Shown piece by piece: positions 22,162 to 34,465 of a DNA stretch of 64,000 bases. Made by a program: the position numbers and the translations under genes. Position 1 is the first letter of the stretch. Every line of letters starts with the position of its first letter. Source of the DNA: Beta vulgaris subsp. vulgaris (lineage: Eukaryota > Streptophyta > Magnoliopsida > Caryophyllales > Amaranthaceae); NCBI RefSeq assembly GCF_026745355.1, contig NC_079202.1:56460655-56524654 (forward strand), read 5' to 3'. A model generated the notes under the pieces. It had not been told where the DNA came from, searched no databases, and saw nothing but the letters and a program-made list of their open reading frames with translations.

Positions 22162-23345
22162 AAATTTCGCGACTTAATTATTTCCTTTTCTAGTTTATGT
22201 AAGCTAACATCAATAGCAAATTTCGGTAAATATGTCTCTACAATTTAGGGGCCCATTTTTTTAGTTTCTCTCCTGACTCCGAAAATATCTGAGACAACAA
22301 TGCTAACGTGACATTTTTACGCTAATTAACATGGCATGCCCTTAAAAAAATGATTAAAAAGTTTGAATAACATGTCTGGAGCTCCGGCCTGTTTGTCCTC
22401 TTAGATGATTATATCATCACATCTTACCACAGGACTATGACTTGGGTGATAAAATTTTAACTCAAAGTATATATATATATATATATTATTTTTATCTTAT
22501 AAATACTCGAGACATTTCCCAGCCTAACAATTGGTTACGATCGAGTAATATCGCATGCTAAAGTTATAGTACTTGCTCCTTTCTTTTTTAATTACAACAT
22601 TTCTCTTATTTGAGAGTTTCATATTATTTGGTGATATCTTCTCTCTATCTCTTCCTATCACATAGCCCGCACTTTTTATTTATCTCTCTCTCTTTTTCTT
22701 TCCACTTCACATGAATTTTAAAAAAAATGTGCCAATAAAATACGTTGCAATAATTATAAAACGAAGGAAGCATTATTTTACGATATCTCGTGCACTTGGA
22801 ATAAGTAGGCACGCTTGCAGGCCTATCTAATAGCATTACAAAAAAAAGTAAACATTCAAGAGATTAGTACATTTTTTTTTAACTAAACAAGGGATATCGT
22901 AAAAAGTATTCCTAAACAAGGAAAGGTGTCACGTAGCACTCTTTTTAAGGGCATTTTACTCCAAGTAGTCTATATACATATAATAAAAATAGTAAAAATT
23001 GCATAGTATAGGATTTGATCCAGTGAATTCAAGTTTATATATTAAAATATTTACCACTACACCAAGTGGGTTAGTGTAAATGAAAATTTCATTATTCGAG
23101 TCATTGTCGTTGCTGGGACCTAATAACTAGTTGTCCATTATATTCTAGTTTGCCCTTTCATTCATTTTTAACAAACAACTAATTTTCCGTGAAACTACAA
23201 AAAAAAACATCGTATGTCCACGACTCCCTACAAATTCGAATACATTTAATCATAGAATTTTTATTCAAACGAAACAACCAATTAACAAAAAATCAACTGA
23301 ACATCATACAATCATTACAAGATCGTAGGAAATTATGACGTAGCT
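22162..23345. other. Gene-free AT-rich stretch
   Basis: It contains an (AT)n microsatellite near 22467-22486 and a possible SINE fragment near 23005-23090 (GATTTGATCCAGTG and, further on, CCACTACACCAAGTGGGTTA). Nothing else is recognisable. Confidence 0.5.
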
Positions 23346-24654
23346 CTATTGTTTTGGCCTAATGATGGCAGATTTGATGATGAGCCCACTCTTCCAATGA
23401 CCACTATGTTCAATGATATCGAAATGTAATTGTCCAACTTCATTCTCTATTGCTTTAAAACTGCCCAAATTCAGCTCAAACCATTCTTCTATTGGATTCA
23501 TTAACAAGCTAACTTGCCTAATCTTAGGTTGTTCTATACCTGGAACAATTAATCTCAAATTAACTGGATGTTCCCACCCTGATGCTGATTTTGTCAACTT
23601 AACAACGTACACTATCTCATAATTTACACCCGGTGAAAGCTCTGACATCAACAATTTTCCTTGCACATCAAGCCAACATACACTCTTTAGCTTTGCGACT
23701 TCAATATAATCATCTCTAGTATTGGACAAAAAAAAAATGTTAGTAATATTCATACTTATATATACACGCCTTCACTCAATCGGCTATCCTATATCTATCC
23801 GAAAAGAAGATTCAAATATCAGATATTAATACGGATATTGGTGTTTTATACATCAAAATTGATATTTGAATTGAGATCGATGTATATACATACGGATATC
23901 CGATTTAATATGATAGTTGGAAATTTAATCATTATGTACTTATAGTTATAGTGTTAGGAAACTCATTAACATATTCATAGCAAAAAAAAATAGTCCACCT
24001 GCAAATATCATAAAATATATATCTTATTCATTTAGATTTTTCTTTTTAAGGTTTGCAGGTCAAACTCTTTGGGAGAAAGGAGGCAAGGGAAAACCTCTCC
24101 CCCAGGCCTTCAAAAAGCTTTTTGTGAGGTTTGATCCTATAATCTTGAAGTAATAAGATTAAATCTTTACTATTAAACCAAATTTTACTTAGTATCCGAT
24201 CCATTTAAACAGATGTCATGCATCTATAACAAATTCATGATATTATATTTGTAATTTTGTATACAGCCGGACTAATAGCTTGAGCTCTTTTCATATGTTA
24301 TGAAAAATGTGCAAGAGAGAAAAATAGAGCTCACTCGGTATCTTTGAAATTGTTCCATGACCAGTAATTAGTATGACTCCATGTGATGTATATGGATCGA
24401 GGGTATAACGTGAAACAGCAACTTTTATTCTTGTCGAACCATTTTTTCTGCATGTAATATCACATTCCATGTTAATTTGTATTAGGAATGAAGTATATAA
24501 CAGAAGAACAAAGATATGATTAGACATTAGTATATATTTGACAAAAATCAATAAGAGGAAGGAAAAATTAAGGAAAAGAATATACGATTTATTTTAGATT
24601 TCTAACCTTTCTCTTATGCTCAATGAACTGCTCTTTTGGTATCTTTTTCCCCAT
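23346..24654 (-). CDS. Phloem protein 2-like lectin, copy 2 (3 exons)
   Basis: PP2-type lectin, 176 residues after joining exon 1 (24654-24607, MGKKIPKEQFIEHKRK), exon 2 (24447-24335, starting KKWFDKNKSCCFTLYPRS) and exon 3 (23715-23346). Exon 3 joins in phase as DTEDDYIEVAKL and ends RPKQ. Conserved blocks are YWSWNNF, CWLDVQGKL, SASGWEHP and EEWFELNLG. Exon boundaries and phases match copy 1 (11213-12908) exactly: phase 0 after exon 1 and phase 2 after exon 2. Splice sites are GT-AG. Intron 2 carries a SINE-like fragment. It lies about 6 kb beyond NLR 2 on the same strand, whereas copy 1 is opposite, so one copy has been inverted. Role inferred from family: phloem glycan binding, possibly in defence. 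Confidence 0.88.
24050..24190 (-). mobile_element. SINE-like fragment in intron 2 of PP2-like copy 2
   Basis: Related in order and wording to the SINEs at 26870 and 44080: a TTTGCAGGTCAAACTC stretch, a purine-rich middle and GGTTTGATCC, which together suggest a minus-strand tRNA-type SINE. No clear target duplication, so probably degraded. Confidence 0.5.
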
Positions 24655-25042
24655 CAGCCAAGAAGTTTTTGCCGCTTAACTTGCGCTATCTTTTTGTCTA
24701 GCTTTTCAAATTAAGGCAGGTTATTTATAATGTTAGAAACTTTCCGGCAAGAATAATTTCGTGACAGATATGTCCTTGTCGCCATCTTTTCACATAATCT
24801 ATACAGATATATTCAAGACTCAACATGAAGGTATTGAAATCTCGAATGCGGTTAACATGGCTCGATCAACAATACTCCCCCCCAGACTATGTTAAAATGA
24901 TAGACTTCCTCATCAATAGCTATTTGATTCAGCAAATACAAGGGGGTTGCGCTGTATTGCTCGATCTGGTTCATTATAGTTTTTTCAAAGACAAATTTGA
25001 TTTAACCTTATTTAATTGTATCTTGTTTTTCTTTAATATCTA
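24655..25042. other. Upstream region of PP2-like copy 2
   Basis: Promoter-side sequence of the lectin gene. Nothing specific can be named. The short open frame at 24825-25046 has no coding-like features. Confidence 0.5.
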
Positions 25043-25926
25043 CTAGTTTTGAAGTCCGTGCGTTGCACGGGTTGATTTTTATATTATTTTTTTTGTAATT
25101 GTTTGTTAACATTATTGATTTTGTATTACCTTTACTTTATGTTAATAAAATCATCATTAATTATTCATCAAACTGCCTCATAAAGTTGCGCTTACTTTAT
25201 TAAGGATTTACTTATCCCCTACACTTGTTAATTAAAAGAGTACCTCTATGCTAAACTACACATTTTTTTTCATTTTCTAAAAAATCATGCCCAAACCGAT
25301 TATTGTAGTAGAAAAAGAATTGATAAGATATTTGTCATTATACCCTTATTTTTAGATTATCTTTAATTATCTATTAATAAAGTTTATAAAAAAGTTGATA
25401 TAAAGTTAGTATTGCAATGGTTGTTTCCATCTCTAATAAGTGAAGTCATGTTGACCAGTATTGTCAACTAACATATCAGTATATCACTATAATAAAAGTT
25501 TAAAAATAAAATAAAGTAGATATTGAGTGGCCACAAATGCGAAGAAGCTGTTAATGAAATGTTGGCTACTTTAGTAGATTTGCAGCAGTTCATTAGATGT
25601 TATCGTATGGTTTAGGCAAATCTCAAGAATCAGGTTTTTTTATTTTATTTTGTGATTTTATATGTGAATCATCATAGCCGTAGAGTGAATATATAGTATA
25701 GTAGTACTTATAATGTATTCCTAGTTATAATAGATCCCTAAAAGATAATATTTTTTTGGTTTGTGTCATAGTCGTAGAGTGAATAAAATCTTATCTCTCA
25801 AACTCTAAATTTTATTATCTCTCAAACTCTAAATTTTATTATCTCTAAATTAATAAGATGACGTGGCAATCCTAGGTGGCGCGATCTATGCTCCCGAAAA
25901 GTTCCTCTTTTACATATATATATTGA
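25043..25926 (-). mobile_element. Non-autonomous Helitron, about 0.9 kb
   Basis: The minus-strand 3' end is textbook: hairpin CCGTGC/GCACGG with a 3-base loop (25056-25070), then a short spacer and CTAG at 25046-25043, followed by T. The 5' end is placed at a TC near 25926, in the sequence TCAATATATATATGTAAAAG; this end is less certain. Tandem copies of a short AATTTTATTATCTC unit lie near 25795-25850. No Rep/helicase frame. Confidence 0.75.
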
Positions 25927-26852
25927 TTGATTGATTGTAGACGATGTTTCGCCCTCAATTAATGAAATTTCTCTTAAAAAAAAAAAAGATCCAACCATCA
26001 CTCCAACTGTCCAACATACTATTATTGCTTATTTAATCAAAATTAATGAAGATATATAAATGAAAAACTTTTAAAATCTATATGATGAATGAAATGACTT
26101 TTTAAATGAATATGAGACTGATTCTATTTAATGGAAACCTCGGAGCATAACCCAAACCTAAATACTAGTTACTTTCTATTTAATGGAAGTTTAAGTATTT
26201 GACTTGGATTTTCTAAAGAGGATAGACTGATTCTTCTTCTATACCTAGTCAGCACAGCTGCACAGCAACTCAATGTTACATTGTTGCACAACTACGCTTA
26301 AATAATTCGATTCAAGACTTCAAGTTGAGCAACTGTGTGTTTTATATTTTTCCTCCCATAGTCAACTGCCATATAGGCTATAGTATCTCTTTGGGCTGAA
26401 AATATGAAATCTCTTTCTGATAAAGCTTTTAGTAGCTTATACTCTTATCATTTATAAGTAGGCCTTACCTGTATTTCACATAATCACATTATCCATAACA
26501 TAACAGAATATTGGACACGAGTTTAGGTTGTTTTTAGAAGTTGGGCCTTAAGGTTTCATTTTCGAGTTTTGTTTTTTCAACACACACTTTATTAGCATTT
26601 CCTCGGCATAGAGCTATGTCTAATTCCTTTCTCAAAGGAATGAAAATTTGTTGATATCATGACCAAATTTAAACCATTTTTTATACAACATTTGTCATTT
26701 GTTGTATATGCATCATTAATAGTTTTGTGCATAACATTTGTCATTTATTATACAATACTAAAGTATCATTTTTGAAGAATAACATAAAGTTTAATTTCAT
26801 TTTATCTTTTTTTTTTAAAAAAATACTTTATTAATTGCAATATACCATTATT
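25927..26852. other. Gene-free AT-rich stretch
   Basis: I see no gene or bounded element. It includes a short internal repeat of ACATTTGTCATTTGTTGTAT-like words at about 26690-26755. Confidence 0.4.
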
Positions 26853-26869
26853 TATTTACAGAAATGTCA

Positions 26870-27072
26870 ATTTTTTTTATTGGTAAGATGAAGGACCCTA
26901 CTGAACTGACACCTCGCTCAGGTTTAACCAGCCAGATTTGCAGGTTAGACTCCTTGGGAGAGAGGGGGATGGTAAGAGAAATCTCACCTCCAAAGAGTCC
27001 CTAATGGGGTTTGATCTCATGACCTTAAAGTCATGAGGCCAAACTTTTACCACTAGATCAAGCTTTGCTTGG
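26870..27072 (-). mobile_element. SINE with 17-bp target duplication
   Basis: Flanked by TATTTACAGAAATGTCA (26853-26869) and TATTTACAAAAATGTCA (27073-27089), one mismatch. The A-rich tail is on the left, so the element lies on the minus strand. A tRNA-like head sits at the right end, with a B-box-like run that reads GGTTTGATCTCATGACC on the plus strand. It belongs to the same family as the SINE at 44080-44313. Confidence 0.88.
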
Positions 27073-27683
27073 TATTTACAAAAATGTCATGGGAGGATTC
27101 CTCCCTAAGAGGATTTAGGCATTTCTGAGCGCTTACATATGACTAATTTACTTATACTTACTAGAAATGATATGAACGTGATATATGTGTAAAAAAATTT
27201 ATTATGCTATATTATTTTGACTTTTACAATATTCATGTGCTTTGACCGAGGTTTTTTAGTTAAGAGATGTTTGGATTCATCTAAATCAATATAAGCAAAC
27301 ACATGTCACTTTTATACTTTATGCTAATGGTTAATTGATGATATTGATGGGAAAAATTGCGCAATGGCAGGGGTCAAGGTAATGGAAGAGGAAAAAGGTC
27401 AAATACTAGTACGAGCGGGAAGAAAAAAAAAAACACAAGTGAAGGTTAAATAAAAACAAGGATATAATCCCCTCAAAAAAAAAAAAAAAAAAAAAAACAA
27501 GGATATAATTGTTTTCAATGATATTTAGTGATTGTTTAGAGATTTTTTTAGCTGTATTTAATATCAATGTTTAAAATATCTATATAAAGGGGTATTCTTA
27601 ATTTGGTTTTTGGATACTCGAATATTTTAACCGGACAAAAGAACCTAACAGCAACATCCCCTTGTGGAAATCACATATTAACA

Positions 27684-27947
27684 GGTAGGGGTATGCATCG
27701 GTTTATGATCGGTTAGATCAATGGATCGGAATCTGACACGTTTTTGAATTGGGATCTAAAATTTTCCAATTCTGTTTGGTTTTGGACCTAGTCGATCAGA
27801 ATCTATATATTTTTTAAAAAAATATATATCTTTTTTATTTGTTTTAAACATATTTATAAATTAGATGAATTAAAATTTAACAACAATAATTCTAAGAATA
27901 TCCGGTTTGGTCCAGATTCCATTTCGTCCCTGATCTTTGCACATTCT
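27684..27947. mobile_element. hAT-like MITE
   Basis: Flanked by a perfect 8-bp duplication TATTAACA (27676-27683 and 27948-27955), as expected for hAT elements. The ends (GGTAGGGGTATGCA and, inverted, AGAATGTGCA) are only weakly complementary. No coding capacity. Confidence 0.6.
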
Positions 27948-28311
27948 TATTAACATGTATCCGCTATTCTGCTTGAAATTCATAAGAATTTTTCGCACCA
28001 AAATAAAAAGATAAAATATACAGAGTATTTTTCTCTATTTTTCAATTTCAAAGTTCACTGCTTTGAAGTTTGAGTAATCGATTCCGCTGAGGGGCTTATC
28101 CCTCTTTATGGGTTGACCGAGAGTGAAATCTTATTTGCTGATTTGAAACTCTACCTATCATGTGAATATGCTCATTTGGAAGTTTCAAATATACATTGAG
28201 CAAAAAAAAAAAAAGCTCATGATACACCCCGGTGTATGATAAAAATTTTCCTCAATTTCAGTCAATTTTTGAGTTTAAATTTTATTTAAACTCTTACCCT
28301 AAACACGACTA

Positions 28312-28350
28312 TGTACTTTAGGCGACTTACACTTTTTTTGAGGGGAAGGT
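28312..28350. repeat. 39-bp direct repeat flanking an LTR-like segment
   Basis: TGTACTTTAGGCGACTTACA followed by a T-run and GAGGGGAAGGT recurs at 28951-28991 with one substitution and a longer T-run. The two copies bracket the LTR-like segment 28351-28934 and are far too long for an ordinary integration duplication. Confidence 0.8.
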
Positions 28351-28934
28351 TGTTGTAGCCTAAAAATCAACGGCTACCCTTATGGCACGTGGCGCTATCC
28401 CAACCCTACATGTGGCCTCTGTTTAGGCCAAGGAAAGTACAAAGGCCTGCAAGTTCTGTGGGCTAAAGTACACTTTCCTAAGGAAAAGGTGTACTGAAAA
28501 GCTCCCTTATAGCCCTAAAATTGTACTTAGGCCCACTGAAGTAAAGCCTGATTCAGCTAAAAGGTAATGTGTACTAACCAATCAGCGCTTGCCACGTGTC
28601 CTGATATTATTGCTTAGCCAATCAGATGCTCCCAAATTAGGGTGACATCAAGGTACAACAGTCATTTCAAACAGTATAAATAGTCCTTGATTTTAGGGTG
28701 AAAGGTACGTTTTTCAGAGCATAGTACTGTTATTCTGCCATAAAGTCTCTCTCTCTCTCTACTTTCTCTCTCTAAAAGTTCCTTCATATCCCTGATATCT
28801 GACTTAAGCATCGGAGGGGGAAATACCACCCAAACCTCCAGGGTGGGTCCCATATTGCAGGTTGCTGGTCAGGAGTTTGCATTGGGATTTGAGCCAATCA
28901 TTGTTACACAAGACTCCAGTTTTAGAACCTATCA
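28351..28934 (+). mobile_element. LTR-like sequence with promoter features
   Basis: A 584-bp segment starts TGTTGTAGCC and ends CCTATCA. It has a TATA-like CAGTATAAATAG near 28675 followed by CT-rich transcript-start-like sequence. It also has TCTGACTTAAGCATCGGAGG near 28798, a phrase typical of plant Ty3/gypsy LTRs just downstream of the transcription start. No adjacent internal region is recognised, so it is probably a solo LTR. Confidence 0.6.
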
Positions 28935-30094
28935 TTGGGAGTTGGGACTGTGTACTTTAGGTGACTTACACTTTTTTTTTGAGGGGAAGGTGACTTAAAC
29001 TTTTAACACCTAGTCATTTAAAGTGACTTAAATGTATTGAATCTGTTTGGGGAAGCATTTTAGCTACCTTAAATGATAAGGTGTTAACCTATTTTAGGTG
29101 GTAAAACGATTAGTAGTAAGTGTTCGGGAAGCACCTTAAATAAAATTTCAGGTAGCTAAAATGACTTAAATGATAAATTAAAAAATTTACCTTTTTAAAA
29201 TCAAGTGATTGAGATTTTAGAAAATCTTTCCAAAATTATGACAACAACTAATTTTGACAAAATACATTATCAACTTAATCAACTAATTTCACCAAATAGT
29301 TAAATGGTCAAATACAACCTAAACTAATCTAAACCTTTTTTTTTTTTAACTACAAATGAAAGAGAACAAACCGTTTTTTTGAGGGGTGAAAGAGAACAAA
29401 CCGAATTAACCACGGAATCAACAACTCCCTAAATTTCACCACCTCTAGATTCTATAATAGTAAACAGAAAAGTGAGGAAAAAAGATATGGTAACAAAAAT
29501 TAAAAACTTGTAAAATTTACAGAAATTATGGCCCTTTTTTGTCATGTATCCTTTGATCTTTTTTCTTTTGTGTAACCTCTCCCCTTTCTCTCTTTCTCTC
29601 TCCTCTGTTCAACTGATCGTGACGCGATAACAAAATCTCTCAAATCGAGGATCTGATCCAATAATACATCGACCCTTTTTCACTTTCATAATTAATTTCA
29701 ATACCCAGTTTGCGTTTTCTTCATCTTCATCGATTTTTCCCTCCAATTTAGCAAGAACCCAGTTTCAGATCTGCTGATCAATTCTCTTTTTCTCAGAATA
29801 TTTTGGTAATAATGGCATTTGGGGTTTTAATTTCTTGCTTAAATTTTTGACCTTTTTTATCCATTTTTTTGTGGGTTTTATTACATGGGTATTTAATTTA
29901 TTTGGGGTTTAGTGAATTTTGGTGGAACAGAGAAAATAGAAGAAGAAGAAAAAAAGGTGTTGATTTGAAGATGTTTCTACTTGGAGAAAGTTTAAGGATG
30001 CAGCTTTTTTGGATATTGAGGATAAAGACAGCACTTTGATTTTCAATTTGTTGTAAATTCTAGTGAATTTGCTTTCAGGGTTTTTATTCATAAG

Positions 30095-30627
30095 GTATGT
30101 TAAAATTCTCTCCTTGAAATTTTCATAATCTCAAGTAAATACTTAATTATCTGAGGTTTTTGTTGTTGACTTTTAATTATTATAATCACTGATTAAGTTA
30201 ATAAATTGTGGATATGTAAGCTTGTTTTGTGATAATCTTATAATAATCACTGATTAAGTTAATAAATTGTGGATATGTAAGCTTGTTTTGTGATAATATG
30301 AAGATTAAATCATTTTTAAAGTTCAAAATTTGTGGATTAAGCAACTAAATTTAGCTCAGGAAAGTAGCGAAAATGAATATTCATTGCTCCAATTCTTTTT
30401 TCTTTTTGAATTTAAACGTTTATCACATGTTTCAATTGTACTTGAAGTATTTGATGTGTTTCAGTTTTTTGTGGGCCACAATTTTCTGTTTGGTACTTTG
30501 GTTAATGAGTTCATGAACCATTTAAGTACATTTTGCTTATGGTTAATCAATGAAGGTAATTATGCAAGAAAAAAAATAAGGAAACTTTTTTCTGATTCCA
30601 CTTAATTTACATGTTATGATTTTGTAG
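30095..30627 (+). other. 5' UTR intron of the MAP kinase gene
   Basis: The donor AAG|GTATGTT at 30094/30095 and the acceptor TTTTGTAG at 30627 lie five bases before the start codon. The untranslated leader exon upstream (about 29560-30094) is CT-rich. Inside the intron, about 60 bp beginning AATCACTGATTAAGTTAATA is tandemly duplicated (30184 and 30245, period 61). Confidence 0.65.
30184..30298. repeat. 61-bp tandem duplication in the leader intron
   Basis: Two nearly identical copies beginning AATCACTGATTAAG start at 30184 and 30245. The near identity implies a recent duplication. Confidence 0.9.
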
Positions 30628-30631
30628 AGAA

Positions 30632-32982
30632 ATGGCGACACAAGTTGAGCCTCCAAACGGCGTTAGATGCCCAGGGAAGCATTACTATTCAATGTGGCAA
30701 GCTTTGTTTGAGATTGATACAAAATATGTGCCCATCAAACCTATTGGTCGAGGCGCATATGGAGTTGTTTGCTCTTCCATTAACAAAGAAACTAATGAGA
30801 AAGTTGCAATAAAGAAGATCCATAATGCTTTTGAGAATCGTGTTGATGCGCTGAGAACATTGCGCGAATTGAAACTGCTTCGGCACCTTAGGCATGATAA
30901 TGTGATTGCTTTGAAGGATGTCATGTTGCCTGCCCATCTAAAGAATTTCAAGGATGTTTATCTGGTTTATGAACTTATGGATACGGATCTTCATCAGATT
31001 ATAAAATCTTCTCAGGCACTCACTAATGATCATTGTCAGTACTTCTTGTTTCAGGTATAAATCATGGTGTTACCTTTCTTTTGTATTGTTCAAAGTTCAT
31101 TCTATGTCAGTGTTTATCTGTTGCAATTTACCAAAATTGACTGTCATTTATACAATTAGAACATGAGTGATTGCTGGGATTATCATTTTGCTTGCTGATG
31201 CTGCAACTTTTAGCATGTTGTTCTTTTGTTCTTGAGTTCATCGTTTCTTCTATTATATGAAGAGGCTAAAAGCTTGAATTCTGAATGCTTTGTTTAATTT
31301 TCTAGACTGTGATTTCTTATATATCTTGTTCCGTAATGATAATATTATGTTATGGTTTGTTTTTCAGTGGAACTTATAAGCTAACTTTCAGTATTAGATA
31401 GAGAAGAGGATTATGGTCGTTTTTGAGAATGAGAATAATAATGATGCTTCTTTATGTACTTTATATGGAGAGAACTCTCAAGTAAAGAAGCAGTTATCAT
31501 CAGTAAATCTAACTGTCTAAGTCAGATTTTGATGAAAGCTAAATCTTGGTTCTGTTTATCATGCCTTCAAGCTGGACTGACCAATATATGAGACGTGAAA
31601 TTGGCTTTTCTATAAATTGAGTCTGCTCCTGTTTATAGTACTGAGGCCCTTGCTTTCTCAAAACCAAATTCACTCTCCCATATTTACAGTCTATACCATC
31701 CGTTTTTATGAGCGTAAGCATAAACTGTGACTTGTTCTGGGCATGTCCTGGTTTGACAATAAAATGATTTTACTAGCTGCATAAAGTTCTTAGTCGCACC
31801 TCAATATTGTTTTTGGAAAACATAATAATGAGTCTACATCTCCTTTGAAGATATCTTAGTCTTGCTGACTTCATGTTCCCCATGCTCAGTTTCTAGTCTC
31901 AAAGCTGCGGTTCTTTATCTATATATTGTGTGTGGCAGTATTTGTAGTTTTGTACGCACAATCCATGATAAAATGAAATGATGCATCTTCATGTGGACCG
32001 TCTTCATCGTGCTTCGTGTTTCCAATTTGTATGCTGTAGTGTAGAATCTGTTATATGTTGACCAGTTTCCTGTAAGCTAATCTTCAGCAATGTGCTCTCT
32101 TGGATAATTTTTTCGTCTTAGTGGTTTTGGATAAACAATTTCCAGAAAACTTGCAGAGGTTACAAAATGACAAGAAATAGATAGTTTATGTTTTTCAATT
32201 ACTAATCTGATGCAAGTACATGCAATTGTTGTTTGACAAAGCTTAGAAAATTGTCTTTCTTCTAAACATTTACTCACTAAATGCAGTTGCTTAGAGGTTT
32301 GAAGTATCTCCATTCAGCAAACATCCTTCATCGTGATTTGAAGCCCGGTAACCTTCTTATAAATGCAAATTGTGATCTTAAAATTTGCGATTTTGGATTG
32401 GCTCGTACGAGTAGTGGCAAGGGTCAATTTATGACCGAATACGTGGTAACACGTTGGTACAGAGCACCTGAGCTCTTATTATGCTGTGACAAGTACGGAA
32501 CTTCCATTGATGTGTGGTCTGTCGGATGCATTTTTGCTGAACTTCTTGGTCGTAAACCATTGTTTCCAGGTACTGAGTGTTTGAATCAGCTAAAGTTGAT
32601 AGTTAACATCCTTGGCAGTCAAAAAGATTTTGACCTTGAGTTCATTGACAACCCTAAAGCCAAGAGATTCATAAAATCTCTCCCCTATTCTCCTAGCACT
32701 TCTTTGTCTCGCCTTTACCCTACTGCCCATCCTTTAGCCATTGACTTGCTCCAAAAGATGCTTGTTTTTGATCCAACGAAGAGAATCAGTGTTACTGAGG
32801 CACTCCAACACCCATACATGTCCGCTCTGTATGACCCTCGAGCTAACCCTCCTGCTCAATTCCCGATTGATCTTGAAATTGATGAAGATTTAGATGAAGA
32901 TATGATTAGGGAAACCATGTGGCAGGAGATTATGCATTACCATCCAGAAGCTGTCAACCCAAATATGGATGTATGCGGTTAA
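30632..32982 (+). CDS. Group C mitogen-activated protein kinase (MPK1/2/7/14-like)
   Basis: Ser/Thr protein kinase, 372 residues from two exons: 30632-31054 and 32287-32982, joined at TTTCAG|TTGCTTAGAGG across a 1.2-kb GT-AG intron. Motifs: Gly-rich loop IGRGAYGVV at 38-46, catalytic Lys61 in [13 protein letters not shown] at 156-163, DFG at 176-178, activation-loop TEY at 191-193 and TRWYRAPE at 196-203. The C-terminus is short, without a docking extension. Length, TEY and the two-exon structure fit plant group C MAP kinases, which act below MKK3 in stress and ABA signalling (family knowledge). All catalytic residues are present. The intron (31055-32286) shows no gene. The 3' UTR follows to about 33310. 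I give no symbol because MPK7-like and MPK1/2-like members cannot be separated by eye. Confidence 0.95.
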
Positions 32983-33319
32983 GCTCTTCTTTCGTATTTC
33001 ATAGTGGTGATGCTCCTATTTATTTTCGCTAGGAAGTTCATCCTCACCACCATAATATAGGTTTATTTTCTCTCTTTATGATCTTCAGGAAAAACATGCA
33101 ACAAGAGTTTGTGCTATTGATGCATGTGTCGACTGTCAAGACTAATCTTCCGTATGTAGAGCGCTGTATTTGTTGTGCTTTTTTGTTGTTGTTGTGAACG
33201 CAATGTGAATTGTACATATACGTGTTTACGTGTTATGTTGTAACATGTTCTTCCTGTCTTTCTTAAGCCTTTCAGTGTAAATTAAGATGTAAGTCTAACT
33301 TTGCATTAATATAAGTTCT

Positions 33320-34000
33320 CTTTTTCTTTAACTTGATGTGAGAAACTTGATTGCTTAGGGTTTTTTTTAAAGCTTGTAAGAACAATATGCTACTACTGAT
33401 GAAATCTTATTTTGACTTTTTTGGTGCGAAAGGATGGAAACAGACTTGATACTGCAGAATTGTTAAACTTGATAATGAAGCATGTCAAGCATAAGCATTA
33501 AGCATATGTAATATGAAAGAAAAGTACACTACTTTTAACTTTAATAGTGTCACAAGTATAATTTCGGCTCTTTTGGAATATTTTAGTTGCCACTTGCATG
33601 TAAAAGTTTGTCCAAAATAATAATAGAATCTCACACAAAACCAAAATTGGCAACCATAAGTAGGTATTTGGTTATTTACTTATTTTAAGATCACTTTAGT
33701 TACTAGCATAGAGAAAGTTTATGTACTATAGTTTCTACTGATGTAATCATGCAAGATTAGGCTAACTCACATCAAGATTAGGCAAAGGCCATAAAAACGG
33801 TCGGATAAATTAGGCGAAGCCAATCAACTAAAGACAGAGCTGAAACTATGTGGAGAGTTTTTTAGGATTTCATGTGTAGAATAGAATTAGCTAGGGCTTA
33901 AGGTAAATTTTATGTTGTAGTGGTGATATATGTAAGTGACACATTTTCTGAAAGGCACACATGATAGTTAATACCTCTTTGTTTGGGTGTATCTAATTAC
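33320..34000. other. Intergenic region downstream of the MAP kinase
   Basis: AT-rich, no gene or bounded repeat recognised. Confidence 0.4.
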
Positions 34001-34003
34001 AGG

Positions 34004-34465
34004 GATGCCTGAGGGCAGAGATGGCTAACAGTGTGGGCCAATCTAGCCCAGCCCACCTCGTAAACATTGAACCAAATTGTATTTATTTTAATCAAATTGC
34101 ATATATTATAATTCAATCAAATTTTAAAATAATGAAATTATTCATTAATATTAATAATTGTATATATTTTAATCCATTTTGAAGATTTTATGTAACAATA
34201 ATGAATAATTTCAATGATTAAATAATTTTGATAAAAAAATTCTCATGCTGGCTCGTCAGCCCAGTAGACGCACGAATCGCCAGAACCGTTTCGCGAACCG
34301 TAAAAACCGGTAACAGACCGGTGTGGGCCAAGATTTTTCAACCGACGAACCAGCCCGCCCAACCCACGAATTTCATGGTCCGATCCTGGACCGTGAAATC
34401 TCGGCCTAGCCCACTACAGTCCACGGTTCCGCGCGCCCAACCCGCACCAGTGGTCATCACTACCT
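34004..34465. mobile_element. hAT-like MITE remnant
   Basis: The left part GGCAGAGATGGCTAACAGTG is mirrored on the right (inverted: AGTGATGACCACTGGTGCGG), the GATGGC-type end of many plant hAT MITEs. CCTGAG flanks both sides. The GC-rich right third makes a short open frame at 34228-34467 that is not a gene. Confidence 0.5.

Noticed and set aside
21570..22162. Minus-strand frames of 78-177 codons with repeated HGK/WACT words
   Set aside because: Tandem repeats of the LTR read in three frames give similar peptides; this is a repeat artefact, not a protein.
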